The notes under the pieces were generated by a model. That model did not search any database and had not been told where the DNA came from. It saw only the letters and a program-made list of their open reading frames with translations. From Chromatiaceae bacterium (GTDB taxonomy: Bacteria; Pseudomonadota; Gammaproteobacteria; Chromatiales; Chromatiaceae): a stretch of 36,628 bases of DNA. Location: positions 1 to 36,628 of the forward strand of contig REDK01000145.1 in assembly GCA_007693535.1 (NCBI GenBank), given 5' to 3'. Positions 9,611-17,936 of the stretch are shown here, piece by piece. Made by a program: the position numbers and the translations under genes. Position 1 is the first letter of the stretch, and every line of letters starts with the position of its first letter.

Positions 9611-10561
9611 ATGTCCGGCTATCTCGTCAGACGCCTGCTGCTGCTGCCGCCGGTGCTGCTCGGGGTGGCCCTGGTGGTGTTCACGGTGATGAGTCTGGTG
9701 CCGGGTGATCCGGCGCTCGCCATCCTCGGCCCCTATGCGACCCCCGAGCGCCTGGCCGCCCTGCGTTCCGAACTGGGGCTGGACCAGCCCTGGCTGCTGC
9801 GCTTCCTCGGCTGGCTCGGCGGTCTGGCGCGGGGCGATCTGGGCCATTCGGTGGCGCTGGAGCGGCCGGTGCTGGCGCTGGTGCTGGAGCGTCTGGGACC
9901 GACCCTGCTGCTGGCTGGCAGCGCCCTGCTGCTTGGCACCCTGCTCGGGCTGGCGGCCGGCCTCACGGCCGCCCGCCACCATAATCGGCCGCTGGACCGC
10001 TGGGTGACGCTGGGCATCCTGCTCGGCATCTCGGTGCCGGCGTTCTGGCTGGGGCTCGCCCTGATCCTGATCTTCGCCGTCTGGCTCGGTTGGCTCCCGG
10101 CCAGCGGCATGGGCAGCGTCTGGGGTACGAGCGGGGCGCTTGACCTGGCCCGGCATCTGGTGCTGCCGGCCAGCAGCCTGGCCCTGGTGGCCGGGGGTGT
10201 CATCGGGCGCCTGGGCCGCGGGGCGGCCATCGAGGTGCTGGCCGCACCCGCTCTGCAGATGGCCCGCGCGCGCGGCATTGCCGAATACCGGCTACTGCTG
10301 GTGCATGGCCTGCGCGGGGTGCTGGCACGATTGGCCCCGGTGATCGGGTTGCAGGCCGGGTTCCTGCTCGGCGGGGCGGTCTATATCGAGACCATTTTCC
10401 AGTGGCCCGGCCTGGGCCGCCTGCTGGTGGATGCGATCGCCGCCCGCGACCTGTTGCTGGTGCAGGGTGGGGTGCTGGTGCTGGCCACCGCCTATGTGCT
10501 GGTGAATCTGGTCACCGACCTGCTGCAGCATGTCCTCGACCCTCGCACCGGCGGCCGCTAA
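9611..10561 (+). CDS. ABC transporter permease, DppB/OppB type
   Basis: This inner-membrane permease subunit of an oligopeptide/dipeptide/nickel-family importer has 316 residues. The ATG at 9611 gives MSGYLVRRLLLLPPVLLGV, the typical first helix of DppB; a TTG nine bases upstream is less likely. Six hydrophobic helices are evident. The EAA-type loop that docks the ATPase is MARARGIAEYRLLLVHGLRG. The family ending with FQWPGLGRLLVDAI is also present. It lies 78 bp before the permease-ATPase fusion gene, and the two likely form one transporter. No substrate-binding protein gene is next to it. Confidence 0.9.
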   Translation: MSGYLVRRLLLLPPVLLGVALVVFTVMSLVPGDPALAILGPYATPERLAALRSELGLDQPWLLRFLGWLGGLARGDLGHSVALERPVLALVLERLGPTLLLAGSALLLGTLLGLAAGLTAARHHNRPLDRWVTLGILLGISVPAFWLGLALILIFAVWLGWLPASGMGSVWGTSGALDLARHLVLPASSLALVAGGVIGRLGRGAAIEVLAAPALQMARARGIAEYRLLLVHGLRGVLARLAPVIGLQAGFLLGGAVYIETIFQWPGLGRLLVDAIAARDLLLVQGGVLVLATAYVLVNLVTDLLQHVLDPRTGGR

Positions 10562-10639
10562 TGGGTTGCCGGCACCACTGCTGGCGCATCTGCCAGCCCC
10601 TGATCGCGCTTCCGATCCAGCCTCTGATCCAGGCCCACC

Positions 10640-12586
10640 ATGGCTGAGCCGGCCGGGCCATTCGTGCGGCTGCGCCGCCAGCCTGGTGCCCTGGCCGGGC
10701 TCGCGCTGCTGGGGCTGGTGCTGCTGCCGGCGCTGGCGGCGCCCTGGCTGCCGCTGGCCGATCCGGCCCTGACCGCACCAGCCCGGCGCATGCTGCCGGC
10801 GCTGACGGGCGGCCATTGGCTGGGCACCGATCAACTTGGGCGAGATCTGCTAGCCCGACTGCTGTGGGGTGCGCGGGCGAGCCTGCTGGTGGCGGTGCTG
10901 GCAACCCTGGTCGCGGCCTTGACGGGGGCGCTGATCGGGCTCCTGGCCGGCTTCTTCGGGCGTTTGGCCGATGTCCTGCTGATGCGCGGCATTGATGTCC
11001 TGATGGCCTTTCCCTATCTGCTGCTGGCGCTGGCCATCGTGGCCGCGCTGGGGCCGGGACTAGGGCATGCGATGCTGGCCATCGCGGTAGCCAACGTGCC
11101 CTTCTTCGCACGCGCGGTCCGCGGGGCGGTACTAGAGATCCGCCATCAGGACTATATTGCCGCGGCCAGGCTGGGCGGGCATCGTGGGCCGGCGATCATC
11201 GTCGCCGAGGTGCTGCCCAACCTGTTGCCGACGCTCTTGCTGCTGATGACCACGACGCTGGGCTGGATGGTGCTGGAGACTGCTGGCCTGAGTTTTCTGG
11301 GCCTCGGGGCGCAACCGCCGGATGCCGATCTGGGTAGCATGCTGGGTGAGGGGCGGGAGTTTTTGACCACCTATCCGCGGGTGGCCATCCTGCCGGGGTT
11401 GTTGATCCTGCTGCTGGTGACCGGCATCAACCTGTTCGGCGATTCCCTGCGCGATCTGCTCGACCCGCGCAGCCCAGACCGAATCCCAGACCAAACCCAG
11501 GATCGGCGTTTGGACCGCCACCCGCGACCCTGCCCGGCAGCGCAGTGCGCGCGACCCGCCGAGGCGGTATCCGGCGCGTCCGCTGCCCCGGGGTTAGCCA
11601 GCGAGGCGCCGAGCGCGGCGGCGCTGCTGCAGGTACAGGATCTCGTCCTGTCGCTGACGGGACAGTCGGTGCCGCTGGTGGAGGGGGTCAGCTTCACGCT
11701 CGAGCGGGGCGAACGGGTCGGCATGGTGGGGGAGTCCGGCTCCGGCAAGACTCTGACCGCGCTGGCCTTGCTGCACCTGCAGCCAGCGTCCATGCGACTC
11801 GACGGTCGGCGCTGGTTCGCCGGCCAGGAACTCGGCGGCCTATCGGCAGCCGCCTTGCGCGACCTGCGCAACCGGCGCATCGCCTATATCCCGCAAGACC
11901 CCGGCGCTGCCCTTGACCCGCTGTTTCGGATCGGGGTCCAACTGGCCGCGACCATCCGTGCCCATCCGGCCCCGGCCGACGCCCCGCCGGTGCGGGTGCG
12001 GGCGGCGCGGCTGCTGGCGCAGGTCGGTCTGGGCGATGACACACAGCTGGTGCGGCGCTTTCCCCATGCCCTCTCCGGTGGCCAATGTCAGCGGGTCGCC
12101 ATTGCGATGGCCCTGGCCCACGACCCGGAACTGCTGATCGCCGACGAGGCCACGACGGCCTTGGATGTCCGGGTGCAGGCCGGCATCCTGGATCTGCTGG
12201 GCGATCTCAGCGGCGACGGGCGGCGGGCGCTGCTCTGCGTCAGCCATGACCTGGCGGTGATCGCCCGCCTGTGCCAGCGGGTGCTAGTGATGTATGCCGG
12301 ACGGGTGGTGGAAGACGGGCCGCTGGCGCAGGTGCTGCACACCCCGGCCCATCCCTACACCGCCGCGCTGCTCGCCTGTTCGCCGGAACTCGGGCGTCCG
12401 GACAAGCCGCTGCCGGTGATCCCCGGCCAGCCTCCGACCGCGGCCGAGGCGCGGCCGGGGGCGGTGGCCGGCGGTTGTCGCTTCGCGCCGCGCTGTCGCC
12501 ATACCCAGCCCGACTGCCGCACCGATGAACCCGCGCTGATCGAGGTCGCCCCCGGGCACCGGGTGCGCTGCCGGTATCCGCTCTAG
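10640..12586 (+). CDS. ABC transporter permease-ATPase fusion (DppC-DppD type)
   Basis: This 648-residue protein joins two importer subunits. Residues about 1-275 are a DppC-type permease (LGTDQLGRDLLARLLWGAR, EAA loop DYIAAARLGGHRG, ending LRDLLDPR, where free DppC proteins normally stop). Residues about 276-330 are a Pro/Ala/Arg/Asp-rich linker. Residues about 330-648 are a DppD-type ATPase with Walker A GESGSGKT (364-371), signature LSGGQ (478-482), Walker B LLIADEA (498-504) and H-loop CVSHD. It ends with an oligopeptide-transporter C-terminal module with four cysteines (GCRFAPRC onward), which in relatives can bind an Fe-S cluster. Such fusions are known in this transporter family. No second ATPase (DppF) and no binding protein are present in the window, so the NBD may work as a homodimer. 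Confidence 0.92.
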   Translation: MAEPAGPFVRLRRQPGALAGLALLGLVLLPALAAPWLPLADPALTAPARRMLPALTGGHWLGTDQLGRDLLARLLWGARASLLVAVLATLVAALTGALIGLLAGFFGRLADVLLMRGIDVLMAFPYLLLALAIVAALGPGLGHAMLAIAVANVPFFARAVRGAVLEIRHQDYIAAARLGGHRGPAIIVAEVLPNLLPTLLLLMTTTLGWMVLETAGLSFLGLGAQPPDADLGSMLGEGREFLTTYPRVAILPGLLILLLVTGINLFGDSLRDLLDPRSPDRIPDQTQDRRLDRHPRPCPAAQCARPAEAVSGASAAPGLASEAPSAAALLQVQDLVLSLTGQSVPLVEGVSFTLERGERVGMVGESGSGKTLTALALLHLQPASMRLDGRRWFAGQELGGLSAAALRDLRNRRIAYIPQDPGAALDPLFRIGVQLAATIRAHPAPADAPPVRVRAARLLAQVGLGDDTQLVRRFPHALSGGQCQRVAIAMALAHDPELLIADEATTALDVRVQAGILDLLGDLSGDGRRALLCVSHDLAVIARLCQRVLVMYAGRVVEDGPLAQVLHTPAHPYTAALLACSPELGRPDKPLPVIPGQPPTAAEARPGAVAGGCRFAPRCRHTQPDCRTDEPALIEVAPGHRVRCRYPL

Positions 12587-12832
12587 GATGGCCGGTCGGT
12601 CCGGCCGCCGGTCGCAACTGCGTGCGCGCCGCCGCCGGATCGAGACTGGATCGAGACCGAGTCGAGATTGGGTTGAGACCGGGGCCCGCTGCGCCGGCGC
12701 ACCGATCCGCTTACAACTAGTCATCCGGTGTTGCAACAGGTTGTCTGCTGCTGTGCCATAATTCCCCGGGTCAACCTGCTGAATCGGCCAGGAAACCATC
12801 AATCGATCAGCCGCATGGCAAGAGGCCTTCAG

Positions 12833-13711
12833 ATGATTTCTAATGCCTGGGCAGGCCCGCGCAGCGGCCGGATCGCCCGTGCGGGCATCCTGTTTGGCGC
12901 CCTGTTGCTACCGTTGGTCGCCAGCGCCGCCCCCCAGATCCGGTCCGGTGCGGCCCTGGTGATCGACCATCATGGCCACCGCCTGTTTGAGCGCCACGCC
13001 GACGAGCCGCGGCCGATCGCTTCCATCACCAAGCTGATGACGGCGATGGTCGTGCTCGATGCCGAGGTGCCGCTGGAGGATCGCGTCACCATCACTGAGC
13101 AGGACCGCGACCGCCTGCGCCACAGCCGCTCGCGCCTGCGTATCGACCAGGCCACCCTGTCGCGGGCCGACCTGTTGCGGGTCAGCCTGCTGTCGTCCGA
13201 CAACCGGGCGGCCGCCGCCCTTGGCCGAACGACGTTTGCCGGCGGCACTCCGGCCTTCGTTACCGCGATGAATGCCAAGGCCCAGACCCTGGGCATGCGC
13301 AGCAGCGTGTTTGCCGATGCCTCCGGCCTCGACGGTGGTAATCGTGCCAGCCCCGAGGACCTAGTGCGACTGCTGCATGCTGCCGCCCGCTATCCCTTCA
13401 TCCGCGAGGTGACCTCCACCAGCGAGTTCATCGCCCAGCCCTACGCCGACGGCTCCACCCTGGAATACCGCAACACCAACCCGCTGGTGCGCGACCCGCG
13501 TTGGGTGGTCGAGATCAGCAAGACCGGCTATCTGAACGAGGCCGGGCGCTGTCTGGTAATGCAGGCGCAGATCGCCGGCCGGCGCCTGTACATCGTGCTG
13601 CTGGATGCCGCCGGCCAGATGACCCCGATGGCCGACGCCAACCGCCTGCGCGACTGGCTCGCTGCCGGCGGCGATCAGCGTGCCGCCGCGGTGGCTGTGC
13701 GCGCGCGCTGA
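12833..13711 (+). CDS. pbpG: D-alanyl-D-alanine endopeptidase (PBP7-type)
   Basis: This is a periplasmic penicillin-binding serine peptidase that cleaves peptidoglycan cross-links. From the ATG at 12833 it has 292 residues, and AGAGG lies 7 bases upstream; in-frame starts at 12728 and 12815 add residues without family similarity. A signal peptide (RIARAGILFGALLLPLVASA) comes first. The active-site motifs are SITK (nucleophile Ser64), SDN (122-124) and KTG (230-232). The context RPIASITKLMTAMVVLDAE matches E. coli PbpG closely. The gene is 17 bp upstream of coaX and probably co-transcribed with it. Confidence 0.95.
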   Translation: MISNAWAGPRSGRIARAGILFGALLLPLVASAAPQIRSGAALVIDHHGHRLFERHADEPRPIASITKLMTAMVVLDAEVPLEDRVTITEQDRDRLRHSRSRLRIDQATLSRADLLRVSLLSSDNRAAAALGRTTFAGGTPAFVTAMNAKAQTLGMRSSVFADASGLDGGNRASPEDLVRLLHAAARYPFIREVTSTSEFIAQPYADGSTLEYRNTNPLVRDPRWVVEISKTGYLNEAGRCLVMQAQIAGRRLYIVLLDAAGQMTPMADANRLRDWLAAGGDQRAAAVAVRAR

Positions 13712-13728
13712 GGGTCCGGCACCCACCC

Positions 13729-14484
13729 ATGAACCTGCTGCTCGATATCGGCAACACAGGCATCAAATGGGCCACCTGGGACGGGGTCCGGCTGGGCACT
13801 ATGGGCAGTGCCCGACACTTTGGCGGCCTGCCCATCGACCTGCTTGCAAACTGGGAGCAACTGCCGCCCCCGTGCGCGGTCCTGCTGGCTGGGGTCGGGC
13901 CGCCCGCGGTGGTCACCTCCGCCACGCGCGCATGCGAGAGCCTGTGGCAATGCCAGCCCCGGGTCATCGCAACCAGCGCCGCTAGCCAGGGGGTCCGCAT
14001 CGCCTACGCGGACCCCGCGCGGTTGGGGGTCGATCGCTTCCTCGCCCTGATCGGCGCGCACCATCTCACCGACGGTCCCAAGCTCATTATCGATGCTGGC
14101 ACCGCGGTCACCTATGATCTGTTGCTGACCGACGGCACCCACCTGGGCGGCGCCATCCTGCCCGGCATCGGCCTGATGCGCGAGAGCCTGCTGACCCGCA
14201 CCCACATCCCGCATGACGAGCCGGTCGCCAGCGATCGGGCCTGGGCTGCCGACACCGCCGGGGCCATCGCGGCTGCCAGCATCCAGGCCCCGGCCGCCCT
14301 GGCCGAGCGTCTGCACCAGCGCCTGGCCGAGCGGGGCGGCAGCGCCGACCAGCCGGTGATGGTCCTGCTCACCGGTGGCGATGCGGAACGGCTGCTGCCG
14401 GCCATTGCCCTGCCGGTGATCCACCAGCCCGATCTGGTCCTGCAGGGCCTGAGCCGGTTCGCCATGCCCCCGGCCCCGGCTTGA
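13729..14484 (+). CDS. coaX: type III pantothenate kinase
   Basis: CoaX phosphorylates pantothenate in the first step of coenzyme A synthesis, in the cytoplasm. It has 251 residues, the normal size. The ASKHA-fold motifs are the phosphate loop DIGNTGIKWA (residues 6-15), the GVDRFLALIGA segment, IIDAGTAVTYD, and GGAILPGIGL. The ATG at 13729 follows the pbpG stop by 17 bp, with TGAGGG overlapping the pbpG end as a likely ribosome site. In many proteobacteria coaX follows birA; here it follows pbpG. The reading frame is intact. Confidence 0.95.
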   Translation: MNLLLDIGNTGIKWATWDGVRLGTMGSARHFGGLPIDLLANWEQLPPPCAVLLAGVGPPAVVTSATRACESLWQCQPRVIATSAASQGVRIAYADPARLGVDRFLALIGAHHLTDGPKLIIDAGTAVTYDLLLTDGTHLGGAILPGIGLMRESLLTRTHIPHDEPVASDRAWAADTAGAIAAASIQAPAALAERLHQRLAERGGSADQPVMVLLTGGDAERLLPAIALPVIHQPDLVLQGLSRFAMPPAPA

Positions 14485-14489
14485 GCGGT

Positions 14490-14518
14490 CTGCTGCGATC
14501 TCCTACACTGCGCAGCAG
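14490..14518 (+). terminator. hairpin directly after coaX
   Basis: A perfect 8-bp inverted repeat (CTGCTGCG at 14490-14497 and CGCAGCAG at 14511-14518) with a 13-base loop starts 6 bases after the coaX stop. Only a short T run (GGGTTT) follows about 7 bases later, so it is a candidate, weak or factor-assisted terminator. Confidence 0.4.
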
Positions 14519-14709
14519 TCGCGTCGGGTTTATCAGGCACCGGCGTTGCAGACCTCAACCGGCGTCCTGTGGCCGCACCATCCAACGCGATTCGCGCGCC
14601 GCCGGCCCCGCGGCGGTTACAGGCAGAGCAGCCAAATCCCAAGCAACAGGCGCACCTCGGCTTTCCCATCGGCAAGCGTTCGCCGCCATGCCGAAGCGGA
14701 TCATGGACC

Positions 14710-14739
14710 GGGCAGGGCAGGGCAGGGCAGGGCAGGGCA
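14710..14739. repeat. six tandem copies of GGGCA
   Basis: Six uninterrupted copies of the pentamer GGGCA fill 14710-14739 and end 20 bases before the tRNA-Thr gene. They occupy the place where the -35 and spacer region of a tRNA promoter would be. No reading frame I trust runs through the array. Copy number could vary by slipped-strand pairing. Confidence 0.95.
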
Positions 14740-14759
14740 CCGCGCAACACCTTTTTCTC

Positions 14760-14835
14760 GCTGGCGTAGCTCAGTTGGCAGAGCAACTGATTTGTAATCA
14801 GTAGGTCGTCGGTTCGAATCCGTCCGCCAGCTCCA
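14760..14835 (+). tRNA. trnT: tRNA-Thr (anticodon UGU)
   Basis: The 76-base gene folds as a complete cloverleaf. The acceptor stem pairs GCTGGCG with CGCCAGC (14825-14831), followed by discriminator T and an encoded CCA (14833-14835). The D arm is TAGCTCAGTTGGCAGAGCA. The anticodon stem ACTGA/TCAGT carries loop TTTGTAA with anticodon TGT at 14793-14795. The T arm contains GGTTCGAATCC. The body closely resembles the gammaproteobacterial tRNA-Thr(UGU). Its 3' side borders a decayed region, as expected for a tRNA used as an integration site. Confidence 0.97.
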
Positions 14836-14878
14836 TAAAATCAGTAGCTTAGCTTTGTATCCGCGGAATCCCGTGATC

Positions 14879-14900
14879 TAGCGCAACCATAGCGCAACCA
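14879..14900. repeat. 11-bp tandem direct repeat TAGCGCAACCA x2
   Basis: Two perfect head-to-tail copies of TAGCGCAACCA lie 44 bases after the tRNA-Thr gene. Short direct repeats at this place are often integrase arm sites or scars of site-specific recombination. That role is an inference, and no integrase gene is left nearby. Confidence 0.6.
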
Positions 14901-15046
14901 CGCGGAGAACAGGCGACCACAGCAACCCAGGCGCCATCCAGCCGCCCTGCCGGTCGCTCGGAAGTCTCTGCATGCTGCGAGGTCACCGGTAATTCTCCGG
15001 GTGACGCCGGGTGTGTGCCCTGCGCCGGTGCTGTGGGCGGCCCAGG

Positions 15047-15262
15047 TCAGCCCCGCTCAGCCCGCGCCGCGATTTCGGCGGTGTTGCGCGTGACCCGCGA
15101 CGCGACCCAGGTGCCCAGTTCAGCCGTGGAGTAGCGGACGCTGCGCTCCAGCTTCACTTACTGCTGCCCATGCCCTCGCAGGCGCCAGACTTGCAGTGTT
15201 CTGACGCTCAGGTTCAAGGCCTTCGCGGTCTCATGTTCGCTGAGTCACCTCGGTCAGGTCAT
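15047..15262 (-). pseudogene. AlpA/excisionase-like helix-turn-helix protein, with internal stops
   Basis: Reading the minus strand from an ATG at 15262 to a TGA at 15047 gives 71 codons in one frame. The frame has two early stops and a TAA at 15158-15160. The readable parts are LSEHETAKALNLSVRTLQVWRLRG and, after the TAA, VKLERSVRYSTAELGTWV. This is the HTH_17/AlpA pattern: a MerR-like helix-turn-helix, a wing with RSVRY, and an acidic ...LxxWxxxR end. Such small proteins are excision or transcription factors of phages and integrative elements, normally beside an integrase. Three in-frame stops make it non-functional. Similarity is judged by eye but is distinctive. Confidence 0.7.
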
Positions 15263-16402
15263 GGCATCGCCTCATTGCGGCTGCGACGGCAGCCTGGATG
15301 TCTCGTGTTGCAGTCGGGTAGCGCGTTGGCTGGTTCGATGTTCGCCCGGAGCTGACCCGGGGACGGCGCAGCGCCTGTTCCGACTGGGAACACTCCAGCG
15401 CCGGGTCTGGGATCGCTCAAGTGCATGTCTACCGCCTGCAGGGGCTTGTGCAGCAGCGCACGATCGCCAAGCTCCTGCCGCTCCGCAGCGGGGCGGCTGA
15501 TCAGGACTGGCCTTGCGCTGATTGTTCCTTCATCGACCGCGCCGGGCTCAGCCTGGGACGATCCGGGGTTCTCATGCGCCCCTTTGCCGGTGGCTCGTCG
15601 CTACCGATCGTTGCCGGACCCAGCCACATCGGTCACCAGGCAATCCGCTGCCGATTGCCAGTGATCAGCGCGGTTCAAGGGTGTAGTGGCGCAGGTCGCT
15701 CCTGGCGGGCGTTGGCCTGTGGTGTTGGCGCTGGCTGGAACGAGCCGGCTGGAGTAGGGGACGCGGGGTGACCGGTTCACTCCAGAAGCGGCCAAAACAG
15801 CAGTCCGCGCGCGCTCTCGGTTTCTCCACCGCCAGGGTTTGCCGTCCTGTTGATAACTCTTGGATAAGTAGGCTAGGTGACTATTGTGAAAACGAAATCG
15901 GGCAACTAGCGCCTTTCTGGTCAGACCGAGACCGCTGGACCACCGGCGGCGCCGCGACGGCGCAGTGTCTGCGCCTGCGCCTGCTGATCCCGGCGCGGGC
16001 TGCGGCTAGAGCACCCGGCACTGGCGAGTGCCTGGTAGTGGTGGAGTTCGATTCTTCACCGGCAGCCGGGCACGCTCGAGCTGGCGCTCGGCGACCACAG
16101 GCTTCCTGTCGCTTCGCGGCCTCGCTCAGCTGTCAGCCGGTGTCAGGAAGTAGCCGGCAGTTTTCGCGAACGGACCCAAGAATCGAATCGGTGCGCGCAT
16201 TGCGGATCAGGCCTAAAGGCCTACCCCGCGGGCACCGGGGAATCAACACCATCCGACGCAACCACGGGATCCCGTTCAGGGTGCGTGCGAAGGCCGTCAA
16301 GCCCGCCTGCAGCAGCGGCTACGCCGCGTTGCGTCTCACCAGCCGCCAACCGGACCTCGGCGACCGCGATGTGCTCGGCTTGCTCCAAGCGCGTGCGCCG
16401 CG

Positions 16403-16892
16403 TCACAACCTTCGCACATCTTTCCGGTCAATATTTGGCCTACCCATCTCCTTTAGAATCAACGGGTAAGCACTTCGCGGAAGTGTGGGTCCAGCGAGCC
16501 AGTCCGTATGTCCTTGATTTGGCTCGCTTCCTTTTCCGACCTGGCCAAGTTTTCCGCGCCCTTTGGTTTGTCCCAAGCAGGTCCCGTTGGCGGCCTTGTC
16601 GCAGGTGCCGCGGCAGCGCGGTGTCTCGACAAAGGTCTCCAGCCGCAGCGGGCGGTCGCCGTAGACCGCCAGCCAATGCTCGGGATCTGCAGTATCTTCC
16701 GATTTCAGATGCACTTACCGATTTGGCACAGCGCTCGAGCCGGGTGCCGACGAGGATCTGGTCATCCTGGGCTACGCGGGACGGCGACGTCCCTTGCTGA
16801 TTGCTGATGACCCAGCGACGAGTTGGGCTGCAGCGCTGGGCGCAGGAGGCGGTGGACCAGAACCCGCAGCGCAAGCCCATGTGGCTGGGCAT
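16403..16892 (-). pseudogene. DUF4338 (DruA-type) protein remnant
   Basis: The clearest part is 16714-16403 on the minus strand: HWLAVYGDRPLRLETFVETP followed by RGTCDKAANGTCLGQTKGRGK. This is the hallmark C-terminal block of DUF4338 proteins, where the usual form is a Tyr-Gly-x-Arg-Pro-x-x-x-Glu-Thr-Phe core and a GQTxGRGK block. Upstream, conserved pieces (an ILVGTR-like strand, then AVPN) continue in different frames, with a TAA just before the readable part, so the gene has frameshifts and a stop. DUF4338 proteins occur with insertion sequences and as DruA in Druantia defence loci. No Druantia helicase (DruE) is visible here, so the mobile-element origin is more likely. Confidence 0.65.
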
Positions 16893-17086
16893 GGAGCAGC
16901 CCTGTCGCGCTCTTGATCTACAGGGATTGAAGCGATTGGCCGCCGCGGCCTCGAATTGATCCAGCGCCGCCCGATCGACTTTGCCGAGTCAGCATCAGAC
17001 TGTGCTGCGAGCCGCGTTCCGCTGCGAGCAGGGAAATTCCTCAGTTACAATCGGTGCTCGTTGCGACGGCGAAAGAGTCCCTCAGC

Positions 17087-17914
17087 ATGGCCGACAACCT
17101 GGCGCGTATCCTGATCATCGATGATCAACCGGCATCGATCGGGCTGCTGATCGCCTACCTGCAAGGGCGCGATATCGATCTCTTGGTTGCGCAGAGCGGC
17201 GCCGACGGACTGAGGATTGCGGCTGCAGGTCAGCCTGATCTGATCCTGCTCGATGTGCGGATGCAAGGGCTGGATGGCTATACCGTCTGCCGACGCCTCA
17301 AGGCCGCACCCGCCACCCGCTCGATTCCGGTGATCTTTCTCTCCTCGGCGACCGCAACCGAGGATAAGTTGAGAGGATTTGCCGCGGGTGGCGCAGATTA
17401 CATCAACAAGCCGTTCTCCGAGCAGGAGGTCCTCGCGCGGGTCTACCTGCAGATCGGCGATCTCGGCCAAATTCAAGCGCTTAGTCGGCAGTCGCTCGAT
17501 GACCGGGATGACCTCCCGCTATCGGCCTCGGCGAACCGGCTCGATCAACGCCTCTTCACTGACGCGGTGGCCATCCTCACCAAGCGTCTGATCGACCCGC
17601 CGAGCGCGGTTGAACTTGCTCATCAGGTCGGGACCAATCAACAGCGACTGACGCGCATCTTCCGCGAGCAGGTCGGGATGAGCGCTTACGAATACCTGCA
17701 AGAGATGCGCCTGGAGCGGGGGCGAAATCTATTGTCAGAGACCGATCTGCAGATCCAGTTGATTGCCGATCGAGTGGGTTACCGCAATGCCGGCGACTTT
17801 ACCCGGGCCTTCCGCCGTCATTTCGGCGTGACGCCACGGCAATACCGGCAGGATGGTCCGACCCATCAGCTCGATGGCAGTCCAATCGAAGAGGGCAACG
17901 ACCCGCCCCGCTGA
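17087..17914 (+). CDS. response regulator with REC and AraC-type DNA-binding domains
   Basis: The predicted transcription factor has 275 residues. The receiver domain (about 6-125) has the acidic pair Asp12/Asp13 (ILIIDD), phosphoacceptor Asp56 (LILLDVRM), Ser86/Ser87 at the switch position, and Lys108 (NKPF). The C-terminal AraC/XylS double helix-turn-helix (about 165-265) shows LAHQVGTNQQRLTRIFREQ and the family signature IADRVGYRNAGDFTRAFRRHFGVTPRQYR-type ending. The ATG at 17087 follows AAAGAG, and an in-frame ATG at 17054 is less likely. It sits 22 bp before a small membrane-protein gene and converges on a hybrid kinase at 18731-21727, a plausible but unproven partner. Confidence 0.93.
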   Translation: MADNLARILIIDDQPASIGLLIAYLQGRDIDLLVAQSGADGLRIAAAGQPDLILLDVRMQGLDGYTVCRRLKAAPATRSIPVIFLSSATATEDKLRGFAAGGADYINKPFSEQEVLARVYLQIGDLGQIQALSRQSLDDRDDLPLSASANRLDQRLFTDAVAILTKRLIDPPSAVELAHQVGTNQQRLTRIFREQVGMSAYEYLQEMRLERGRNLLSETDLQIQLIADRVGYRNAGDFTRAFRRHFGVTPRQYRQDGPTHQLDGSPIEEGNDPPR

Positions 17915-17936
17915 GGCCCAGGGAGTGCATTCTGCG

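Larger units (their letters stand above)
14836..17086. other. decayed accessory region between tRNA-Thr and the response regulator
   Basis: Over 2.2 kb there is no intact gene that I recognise. Two relics can be read, both on the minus strand: an AlpA-like HTH gene with internal stops (15047-15262) and a DUF4338/DruA-type gene with frame damage (about 16403-16892). The stretches 15265-16400 and 16960-17050 contain only short open frames without recognisable motifs. The position next to a tRNA 3' end suggests the remains of an integrated element whose integrase has been lost. Confidence 0.6.

Noticed and set aside
8645-10156. 503-codon minus-strand frame
   Set aside because: It is low-complexity Gln/Arg/His-rich sequence antisense to the radical SAM and permease genes.
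14710-14739. CRISPR-like repeat
   Set aside because: It is a 5-bp tandem microsatellite with no spacers.
16807-16959. 50-codon plus-strand frame (MTQRRVGLQRWAQEAVDQNP)
   Set aside because: It looks somewhat protein-like but has no ribosome site and no known relatives, and it overlaps the decayed minus-strand region. It is not supported enough to list.
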